From: Chloroflexota bacterium
GTDB taxonomy: Bacteria; Chloroflexota; UBA6077; JACCZL01
Direction: 5' to 3'
DNA length: 12,779 nucleotides
NCBI GenBank assembly: GCA_013695975.1
Contig: JACCZL010000224.1
Span: 1 to 12,779, forward strand
Position numbers and translations under genes: made by a program. Each line of letters begins with the position of its first letter. Position 1 is the stretch's first letter. The notes under the pieces were generated by a model. That model had not been told where the DNA came from, did no database searches, and saw only the letters and a program-made list of their open reading frames with translations. Shown piece after piece: positions 7,347-12,779 of the stretch.

Positions 7347-9954
7347 GACTGACCTCCCTCGCCGCGACCTGGTCAACCAGCCGCGGAGGACGCATGTGAG
7401 AGAACGGCGTAGCAATCGCATTCGGGACGGGCATCGGGGCGCGTTTGCTTCTGGGGCTTTCAGTTCGCCGGAGCGGCGATGAGCCGGCCGCTCTGAGCCG
7501 CCACCAGGGTCTTGGATGCCATCGGTACACGCCGGTGGCGGCAACCACAAGCGCCAATACGGCGATGAGGGCGATGACGAGGCCGATGCTGAAGGTCGCC
7601 GGACGGTATAAAAAGTGGACCTCATGTCGGCCCGCTGGGACGAAGATGCCGCGGAAGGCAAGGTTGGTCGGGTAGATCGGCGCGGCTTGCCCGTCGATGG
7701 CGGCCGTCCAGCCCGGGAAGTAGGCATCCGTCAAGACGAGGAGAGATGGCGACGCCGCGTCGATGTCGATGACGACGGTGTCGGAGCGGTACTCGCGAAT
7801 CGCCGCAACACCTCCATAGGCCCCAAGGCGGGCCGCTGCATCGAGTGGGATCCCTTCGACCACGGCACTGCGCGCCGGATCGATTCCACCGTCTTTCATC
7901 ATAGCGATCGCGGCCTCCATATCAGCTACAGGCTTGACCTCGCCGACGAGGAACGTCCGAGGATAGGCGCGACGATTCGAGTAGATCCGGACCTCGTCGG
8001 CGTACACCTGCTCGTACTGTCCGGTGAAGCCCATCCCTTCCGCGGCGAAGCCCTCGCCATCCGCCGGCGTCAAGACATAGCTGACGCCGGTGAGATCGAA
8101 CCACGGATTGTCACGGAACAGGGCTCCCCGCTCGGTGGAGGCGTGGGAGGCGCCGGTGAACCGATCGGTCGCCGTCGGTGCGATGAAGTTCTGCACATAG
8201 GCAAAGTAGCGATCGACGTAGAGTGCGTCCAACGCCCGAATGTCGCTGATTCCATAGGTTGTCGCGGAGTTTGGATACAGCACTCCCCCTGTGGCGAACA
8301 CTCGGAACGGGCCCGCGCCCTGCTGCGACTTGAGGAACGGGATGAAGGGTGGTTCGGTGGATGGATCGTAGCGATCATCGTAGACGCCGCGCGGCGCGTA
8401 CGAGAAAAGCTCGACGACCACCAGACAGACGCAGGCGAGGGCAGTGAGCATGGCGCGCTCCGGTCGATGCCAACGAAGAACGACCCAGGTGATACCCGCG
8501 AGGTAAGTGGCCGTACCCGCCGTGGCGACAAGGTCGCGGATGGGACTCCTGCTTACCACTTCCCAATTCAGTGACACCCCGCCCAGCGTCAGGCACCCAC
8601 AGGCAAGGATCGCGACCGTCGGGCTAGCAGATGACATCTTCTCGGTTAGCAACCGGTGCACCCCGAGGCTTGCTAACCATGCAATGCAGAAGCTGGTGAC
8701 CGGCGCGGACCACTTAGGAATCAAGGTGATATCGAGTGCAGGCAGGAGGCCCAACTCGTTGATGCCCGGGACGCCATAGGTCTTCGCGAGGAGCAGGCTG
8801 GCCGCCAGGATTGCGAACGGCGCCATCCGCTGGTAGACTCGCGTCCAACTCGGGTAGACGCCGTAGAAGGCAAGGACGAGTACGACCATCCCGACATAAT
8901 TGTCGACGTGCGCTCCATTTCCGAGCAGGTAGGGGATGCCAAGGACGACGAGGTTCGAAAGCGGGGTGTAGCGCAGTCCCAGTGCCTGCTCCGGCCCGTG
9001 CGCGTGGTGCGCCCGCGCCAGGTATTCGAACAGCGTGAGCACCAACGGAGCAGCGAGAGCGACTCCCACCAGCCCTGCCGCAGCGAGCCAGACGAAGCGA
9101 GTGGTCCAGACCCCAACACCTGGGCGATCGTAAGCGAGCCACCCGAGGCGATAGGCGCCGTATGCCGCGCCCAGCAACAGCACGAACAGTGTCGACTCGG
9201 GCATGCCGACCAGCAGGTCCAACCCGATCGCGGCGCTTGTCATCGCGAACCCGGGGCGCATTCGACCCTTGACGGTCAAGTCCACGCCAAGGAGGAGGAC
9301 CGGAAGCAGGAGGTAGGCTTCGATCCACATGTTGTTGCCATATACCATGAAGTGGCCAGAGAAGACGTAGGCCAGTGCGAAGACCAGGCCAGCGGGTATG
9401 ACGAGTCCGAGCGAGCGAGCAAACACGTAGGCGGCGAGCCCGCCAAGAACCGACCGGCTAAGGTAATAGAGATCCCACACCAGCGGACCCCGGCCGACCA
9501 GCACCGGCAGACGCAGAAGGTCCAAACCTCCCGATTGAGCGTCGGCGAGGAGCGGCGCCCCAAACCCCTGATGCTCGTTCCAGAGGGGGAATCGACCGGC
9601 TGCCCACTCGTGACCCACCTTGCGAGCCATCGGCTCACTGTGCCAGGCCGATGCCCCCGGATCCTGACGGAAAGGGTCCACTCTCACCGCGAGAGTCGAC
9701 CCGTAGGGCGTGCCCGGCATGACGCGGGGAATGTCGAGCGGCAGTAATGTTCGGCCGAGGAACACGACCTCGTAGTAGAAGAGGCACGTCGCCGCCACCA
9801 GCACGGCCAGAACGACCGCTGCCTCGCGCCGACGAGCGCAGCAAGGAATTGACTCGGCGATCTGCCGCGGCAACGGCTCAGTCATGCGCTCCGATGCAGA
9901 GCGCCAATCGGCATCGACCAACATTGTGTGCCCAATCACCGTCCTAGCGCTCAT
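7330..9954 (-). CDS. YfhO-family membrane protein (GT-C-like)
   Basis: This is a large polytopic membrane protein of 874 residues, close to the usual YfhO size of about 800-900. After a hydrophilic N-terminus, the first helix is at about 45-66. The outer-loop motif PLWNEHQGFGAPLLADAQ (about 123-140) is typical of the family, followed by about ten more helices, then a soluble region with TYGISDIRALD and a C-terminal beta-rich domain holding YFPGW and FVPAGRH before a final helix near residues 780-805. YfhO proteins in Firmicutes take part in glycosylating teichoic acids or lipoteichoic acid and are thought to be GT-C enzymes using lipid-linked sugars; the substrate here is unknown. ATG 9954 has GGAGG nine bases upstream. 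ATG 9885 (851 residues) has a poorly spaced GGAG, and the frame is also open to 10101. It shares 17 bp with the methyltransferase downstream. Confidence 0.86.
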   Translation of the reverse strand: MSARTVIGHTMLVDADWRSASERMTEPLPRQIAESIPCCARRREAAVVLAVLVAATCLFYYEVVFLGRTLLPLDIPRVMPGTPYGSTLAVRVDPFRQDPGASAWHSEPMARKVGHEWAAGRFPLWNEHQGFGAPLLADAQSGGLDLLRLPVLVGRGPLVWDLYYLSRSVLGGLAAYVFARSLGLVIPAGLVFALAYVFSGHFMVYGNNMWIEAYLLLPVLLLGVDLTVKGRMRPGFAMTSAAIGLDLLVGMPESTLFVLLLGAAYGAYRLGWLAYDRPGVGVWTTRFVWLAAAGLVGVALAAPLVLTLFEYLARAHHAHGPEQALGLRYTPLSNLVVLGIPYLLGNGAHVDNYVGMVVLVLAFYGVYPSWTRVYQRMAPFAILAASLLLAKTYGVPGINELGLLPALDITLIPKWSAPVTSFCIAWLASLGVHRLLTEKMSSASPTVAILACGCLTLGGVSLNWEVVSRSPIRDLVATAGTATYLAGITWVVLRWHRPERAMLTALACVCLVVVELFSYAPRGVYDDRYDPSTEPPFIPFLKSQQGAGPFRVFATGGVLYPNSATTYGISDIRALDALYVDRYFAYVQNFIAPTATDRFTGASHASTERGALFRDNPWFDLTGVSYVLTPADGEGFAAEGMGFTGQYEQVYADEVRIYSNRRAYPRTFLVGEVKPVADMEAAIAMMKDGGIDPARSAVVEGIPLDAAARLGAYGGVAAIREYRSDTVVIDIDAASPSLLVLTDAYFPGWTAAIDGQAAPIYPTNLAFRGIFVPAGRHEVHFLYRPATFSIGLVIALIAVLALVVAATGVYRWHPRPWWRLRAAGSSPLRRTESPRSKRAPMPVPNAIATPFSHMRPPRLVDQVAAREVSHGREG
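7352..7360 (-). promoter_or_regulatory. Strong Shine-Dalgarno site for the methyltransferase start at 7346
   Basis: On the minus strand GAGGGAGGT ends five bases before ATG 7346. It lies inside the 3' end of the upstream YfhO-family coding sequence, supports re-initiation there, and argues against the longer open frame reaching 7727. Confidence 0.65.
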
Positions 9955-9963
9955 GGCGGCAAG

Positions 9964-9968
9964 CCTCC
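9964..9968 (-). promoter_or_regulatory. Shine-Dalgarno site for the YfhO-family start at 9954
   Basis: The minus strand reads GGAGG nine bases before ATG 9954. A second GGAGG is a little further upstream (9973-9977). This is the best ribosome site among the candidate starts at 10101, 9954, 9924 and 9885. Confidence 0.5.
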
Positions 9969-10153
9969 GCGGCCTCCGTGATCGGTCGAATCGCCCCCGC
10001 CTAGGGTGAACGGTGCTCCTTGCGCCGCGGTGATGGCCTGTCGCCCTGGCCCCAGCTCGCGTGCCTAGTCCCCCCCCAGACATCTGCAAGCCATCCCTCA
10101 CCTGGCAGCAGCGGCGTTATCGCTGATTGGGTAGTTGGGACGTGCGCGAGCGC

Positions 10154-10175
10154 GCCGTGAGGCGCCCTCGTCGGC
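10154..10175 (+). other. Imperfect inverted repeat in the leader of the fusion gene
   Basis: GCCG (10154-10157) pairs with CGGC (10172-10175), and GAGG (10159-10162) pairs with CCTC (10166-10169), leaving a three-base loop and a 1/2-base internal mismatch. It lies 44 bases before ATG 10220. It could be an operator or an RNA hairpin, or chance in GC-rich DNA. Confidence 0.2.
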
Positions 10176-10219
10176 TCCAGCGCCACTGACCCGACTCTGG
10201 CTGCGAGGCTGCGATTGTC

Positions 10220-11950
10220 ATGGCAGTGCCGATTGTTCTAAACCCCGACTCAGCGCCGGTCCCTTGCCACTGCCCGGTATGTCGAAGCCGACAGTGGACC
10301 CGTATGTTCACGCCGCTCGGTCTCGAAGTGAGCCGATGCGACGATTGTGGGCTTGGGCGCCTCCAGCAGGAGAGGCAATCGGTCGCCTTCGCCGCACCAG
10401 ATCCCTGGCGCGTGCGCAAGCAAGCGACCCTCCGCTTTCTGCGGCTGCCAGACTCTCCGATCGAGCGGGAGGCCGCGGCCCATTACCTGCAGCTCGTCGA
10501 GGAACAGGGACTCCACGCGGCGTCGCTTCTTGCGCTCGTGCCCGCGGGACACTCACTCCCCGAGCTCGCTCGAGTGCGCGGTCACCAAGTCGATGCATGC
10601 CACGATTTCTCCGACTTCGACCAGTGCGCGGCGCTGGGGCGTAGCTACGACGGCGTTGTCATCGTATCGCGACTCGAGCAGTCCGCCGAACCGTTGGAGT
10701 TGCTGGAGCGAGTCCGCGCGACTCTCAAGCCGGGCGGTGTCTTGCTGCTGGTCACGCCGTCTCTGGATAGCTGGTCGGCGCGGCTCCTCGGTGAGCATTG
10801 GAGTGAGTGGCGGCGTGAGAACAAGTACTACTTCGATCTTCAGACGGTGCATGGAGCTCTGCTCCGAGCAGGCTTTGCACAAGTGCGGGTGAGGAGCGAT
10901 CAGCGATGCTTCAGTGTTCAGCATCTGCGCGACCGAGCGCACGCCTTGCCGAACACTCCGCTGATTCACCTCGTTAAGCTCGCATCGCGCCTCATGCCCG
11001 GCGTACTGCGACTACGGATGCGCCTACGGCTCCCCTCGTCGGCCATGGTCGTCACAGCTCATCGCGTCGAGCGACGCCAAGAGCCCCTGCTTTCGATCGT
11101 TATGCCCGTCTACAACGAGCGCGAGTCGTTTGCGATCACCATGGACGCCGTGCTACGCAAGCAGGTACCCGGCCTGGTCAAGGAGATCATCGTCGTGGAG
11201 AGTGCCTCGACCGACGGTACACGTGAGATCGTGCGTCAGTATGAGGGACTTCCGAACGTGCGCGTCGTGTTCCAGGACCGGCCCAGGGGGAAGGGAAACG
11301 CCGTGCGAGAAGGCTTACGGCACGCGAGGGGCGACTTCATCCTGATTCAGGACGCCGACCAGGAGTACGATGTAAACGACTATGATGCCCTCCTCCTCCC
11401 ACTCCAGCGCTACCGACGAGCCTTCGTCCTGGGATCGCGCCACGTGGATGGATGGAAGATTCGGGAATTCAACGATCAGCCCGGTCTCGTAGAGCTCCTG
11501 AACGTCGGTCATCTCCTCTTTGTTGGTCTCCTAAACACGATGTACCGGCAAAAGCTGAAGGACCCGTTCACGATGTACAAGGTTTTTCGGCGCGATTGTT
11601 TGTACGGAGTCCACCTCGAATGCAACCGCTTCGACTTCGATTTCGAGCTGGTCATCAAGCTCTTTCGAAAGGGGTACGAGCCGCTCGAAGTGCCGGTGAG
11701 TTACCGGTCTCGGTCATTCCGAGATGGCAAGAAGGTCTCATTCGCCAGGGATCCCTGGACGTGGCTTCGGGCGCTCGTGAAATATCGATTCGGGTCCATC
11801 TACGAACCGAGCTCGCCATGCAGTTCTCGGGTCGACTCGGCGACCATAACCACTGGAGTCGCCAGCCCACGGCTCCGGCCAGTGCCGCTGCCAGCCACCA
11901 GGCTACTGGAGCGATACGGGTTGCCAGCGAGCCGCCGAGCAGGTCGCTAG
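10220..11950 (+). CDS. Fusion protein: degenerate methyltransferase-like domain + GT2 glycosyltransferase
   Basis: This 576-residue protein has two parts. Residues 1-285 resemble a zinc-ribbon class I methyltransferase: CPVC (18-21) and CDDCGL (40-45), then a Rossmann-like segment with LKPGGVLLLVTPS (169-181) and SWSARLLGEHW (184-194). The SAM motifs are eroded: the motif I position reads LLALVPAGHS (103-112) with no GxGxG, and the usual D--EH reads SRLEQS (150-155). Residues 289-530 are a GT-A domain with SIVMPVYNE (292-300), ESASTDGT (327-334), QDADQEYD (377-384; metal-binding D378/D380), YKVFRRD and FDFDFE (471-476), like polyprenyl-phosphate sugar synthases but without membrane helices. 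The last 46 residues are Pro/Arg/Ser-rich. Glycosyl transfer is likely and methyl transfer is not. ATG 10220 has a weak GAGG 11 bases upstream. It converges on another methyltransferase. Confidence 0.85.
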   Translation: MAVPIVLNPDSAPVPCHCPVCRSRQWTRMFTPLGLEVSRCDDCGLGRLQQERQSVAFAAPDPWRVRKQATLRFLRLPDSPIEREAAAHYLQLVEEQGLHAASLLALVPAGHSLPELARVRGHQVDACHDFSDFDQCAALGRSYDGVVIVSRLEQSAEPLELLERVRATLKPGGVLLLVTPSLDSWSARLLGEHWSEWRRENKYYFDLQTVHGALLRAGFAQVRVRSDQRCFSVQHLRDRAHALPNTPLIHLVKLASRLMPGVLRLRMRLRLPSSAMVVTAHRVERRQEPLLSIVMPVYNERESFAITMDAVLRKQVPGLVKEIIVVESASTDGTREIVRQYEGLPNVRVVFQDRPRGKGNAVREGLRHARGDFILIQDADQEYDVNDYDALLLPLQRYRRAFVLGSRHVDGWKIREFNDQPGLVELLNVGHLLFVGLLNTMYRQKLKDPFTMYKVFRRDCLYGVHLECNRFDFDFELVIKLFRKGYEPLEVPVSYRSRSFRDGKKVSFARDPWTWLRALVKYRFGSIYEPSSPCSSRVDSATITTGVASPRLRPVPLPATRLLERYGLPASRRAGR

Positions 11951-11952
11951 CA

Positions 11953-11988
11953 CGGCGGACGGGCCCTTAAGCTCGGCCGTCTGCGCCG
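11953..11988. terminator. Stem-loop between convergent genes, candidate bidirectional terminator
   Basis: Two bases after the fusion gene's stop, CGGCG-GACGG (11953-11962) pairs with CCGTC (11977-11981) and CGCCG (11984-11988), with a TG bulge on the right arm and a 14-base loop. That gives ten base pairs, nearly all G-C. There is no T tract after it on either strand, so it is not a textbook intrinsic terminator, but its place between converging genes fits that role. A smaller hairpin follows at 12008-12020. Confidence 0.35.
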
Positions 11989-12007
11989 CGCGTCAATCGT
12001 CAGGGTA

Positions 12008-12020
12008 CCCGACAGTCGGG
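12008..12020. repeat. Small inverted repeat in convergent gap
   Basis: CCCGA (12008-12012) pairs with TCGGG (12016-12020) around a three-base loop. It lies in the 98-base gap between the converging fusion gene and methyltransferase. It may help end transcription, or be chance. Confidence 0.25.
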
Positions 12021-12048
12021 CGTGGGCGGCGGGGAGACGTGCTGTGAA

Positions 12049-12779
12049 TCAGGCGCGCCTCGCCGTGACCGCCATCCCGCTCGCCGGCAGGATGAGTGGG
12101 TGGTAGGCGAGGCGCGTAGGGACCAGTTTGCTCGCGAATCCGAGCATCGGGCTGATCAAGGGCACAGGAAACCGCTGGAAATGCTGATGGATGTAATCGA
12201 GATTGAGCACCTTGGCATTCGGCGTGATCGCGATGCTGTCAAAGCCGGATCGCTCTAGCGCGAGTCGGACCGAGCGAGGCGTGAAATAGAAGAGGTGCTC
12301 AAGCTTGTACTCCATCCAATGGCGTCCCAGAACACGTGCAGACCAACTAGCTAGCGACGGAGTAATGAGCAGTGCCACACCCCGGGGCCTAAGTAAGGCA
12401 TGGACCCGACGGAGGAAGTGGACAGGGTCCCGGACGTGCTCGACAACGTCGGCGAAGGCAACAACATCAAATGGTTCCGCTGCATCAGAGAACGTGTCCA
12501 CCGTTCCTGTCGAGACTCGCTCCGACCCGAGGCGAAGATTGGCGGCGGTTGCGGCATGCGACGAGATTTCGAGCCCGAATGCGTCGTAGCCCGAGGCCCG
12601 CGCCTCTAGCAAGAATTCCCCGCGGCCACACCCGATTTCCAAGAGGCGGCCCCCCGCAGTGTCCGGCAAGGAGCGCAGGCGACGCAAGTAGAGGCCAGCA
12701 GTAGCGCGCTTGAGCGCACTCACGCGCTCTTCGGCGTCTTGCCCCGGCTCCCCAAGGAAATATTCAGCAGTGTAGATGC
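12049..12779 (-). CDS. Class I SAM-dependent methyltransferase, N-terminus cut by window edge
   Basis: The minus-strand frame is open to the right edge, so the gene begins outside the window. GTG 12723 is only an internal codon: upstream residues such as YTAEYFLG read as normal protein. About 242 residues are visible. The Rossmann core is intact: RLLEIGCGRG (44-53 of the visible part), acidic residue in FGLEIS, ADVVEHV, and LRPRGVALLITPS, followed by SWSARVLGRHW, YFTPRS and a C-terminal ASGMAVTARRA. The missing N-terminus probably holds a CxxC zinc ribbon as in the relatives at 6420 and 10220 (inference). A role in methylating a glycan sugar is likely from context. The region after motif I closely resembles the degenerate domain of the converging fusion gene, down to TPSL-SWSAR-LG-HW-E, so the two are paralogues. 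Confidence 0.87.
   Translation of the reverse strand, partial: IYTAEYFLGEPGQDAEERVSALKRATAGLYLRRLRSLPDTAGGRLLEIGCGRGEFLLEARASGYDAFGLEISSHAATAANLRLGSERVSTGTVDTFSDAAEPFDVVAFADVVEHVRDPVHFLRRVHALLRPRGVALLITPSLASWSARVLGRHWMEYKLEHLFYFTPRSVRLALERSGFDSIAITPNAKVLNLDYIHQHFQRFPVPLISPMLGFASKLVPTRLAYHPLILPASGMAVTARRA

Larger units (their letters stand above)
9955..10219. promoter_or_regulatory. Divergent intergenic region, presumed promoters for both sides
   Basis: These 265 bases separate the leftward YfhO/methyltransferase pair from the rightward fusion gene, so promoters for both should lie here. I could not pick out a convincing -35/-10 pair on either strand. The region holds a C-rich run (around 10071-10077) and an imperfect hairpin at 10154-10175. 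Stop codons and lack of a start rule out extending the fusion gene upstream. The YfhO frame is open to 10101 but its N-terminal extension is Arg/Gly/His-rich and looks non-coding. Confidence 0.45.

Noticed and set aside
7347..7727. N-terminal extension of the methyltransferase on the minus strand
   Set aside because: The added ~127 residues are Arg/Ser/Pro-rich and antigenic to no family, they overlap the YfhO C-terminal domain, and ATG 7346 has a strong, well-spaced ribosome site.
7615..8574. 319-codon open frame on the plus strand opposite the YfhO-family gene
   Set aside because: The translation is Arg/Asp/His-rich and shows no recognisable domain, while the minus strand carries conserved YfhO motifs throughout.
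8908..9747. 279-codon open frame on the plus strand opposite the YfhO-family gene
   Set aside because: It has shadow-like composition and no ribosome site worth noting; the opposite strand explains the region.
10071..10077. C homopolymer run in the divergent gap as a phase-variation tract
   Set aside because: Seven or so bases is short, it is not inside a coding region or clearly placed between promoter elements, and a GC-rich genome yields such runs by chance.
9955..10101. N-terminal extension of the YfhO-family protein
   Set aside because: The extra 49 residues are Arg/Gly/His-rich without a signal or domain, and ATG 9954 has a better ribosome site.
12049..12723. Treating GTG 12723 as the true start of the right-edge methyltransferase
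   Set aside because: The frame is open to the window edge and the upstream residues read like the normal N-terminal region of the family, so the gene is simply cut by the window.

Overview
The window is GC-rich bacterial DNA (by eye in the mid-60s percent) with tightly packed genes, ATGA start/stop overlaps and good Shine-Dalgarno sites. It looks like part of a chromosomal cell-surface glycan locus from an environmental bacterium. The gene mix (GT-C membrane glycosyltransferases, a YfhO-type protein, UPF0104 and GT2 enzymes) is common in Chloroflexota and similar GC-rich phyla, but nothing here fixes the taxon. I see no rRNA, tRNA, CRISPR array, transposase or attachment site.

Layout. (1) Positions 1-6397 read rightward: the 3' end of a GT-C membrane glycosyltransferase, a complete tandem paralogue of it, a polyprenyl-phosphate-sugar-synthase-like GT2 with four C-terminal membrane helices, a rhamnosyltransferase-like GT2, and a UPF0104/LPG-synthase-type membrane protein. 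From 1023 on the genes overlap or nearly so and look like one operon. (2) Positions 9954-6420 read leftward: a large YfhO-family membrane protein, then a zinc-ribbon SAM methyltransferase whose start lies 17 bp inside the YfhO gene. This pair converges on the first operon across a 22 bp gap. (3) A 265 bp divergent gap precedes a rightward two-domain gene (10220-11950): a methyltransferase-like domain that has lost its SAM-binding motifs, fused to an intact-looking GT2 domain. (4) Converging on it from the right edge is a SAM methyltransferase that is cut by the window end and still has the intact motifs. The two are separated by 98 bp that hold a terminator-like stem-loop.

How they may work together (inference). 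The four-helix GT2 could make a polyprenyl-phosphate sugar at the inner face of the membrane. UPF0104 is a candidate for moving a lipid-linked intermediate across. The GT-C proteins, and perhaps YfhO, would transfer sugar on the outer face. The rhamnosyltransferase-like GT2 and the fused GT2 would extend a glycan in the cytoplasm, and the methyltransferases could methylate sugars. No substrate can be read from sequence alone.

The most unusual item is the fused methyltransferase-like/GT2 protein. Its N-terminal half resembles the active methyltransferase next door in its C-terminal portion but lacks the glycine-rich and acidic SAM motifs, so it is probably a pseudoenzyme domain kept as part of a glycosyltransferase.
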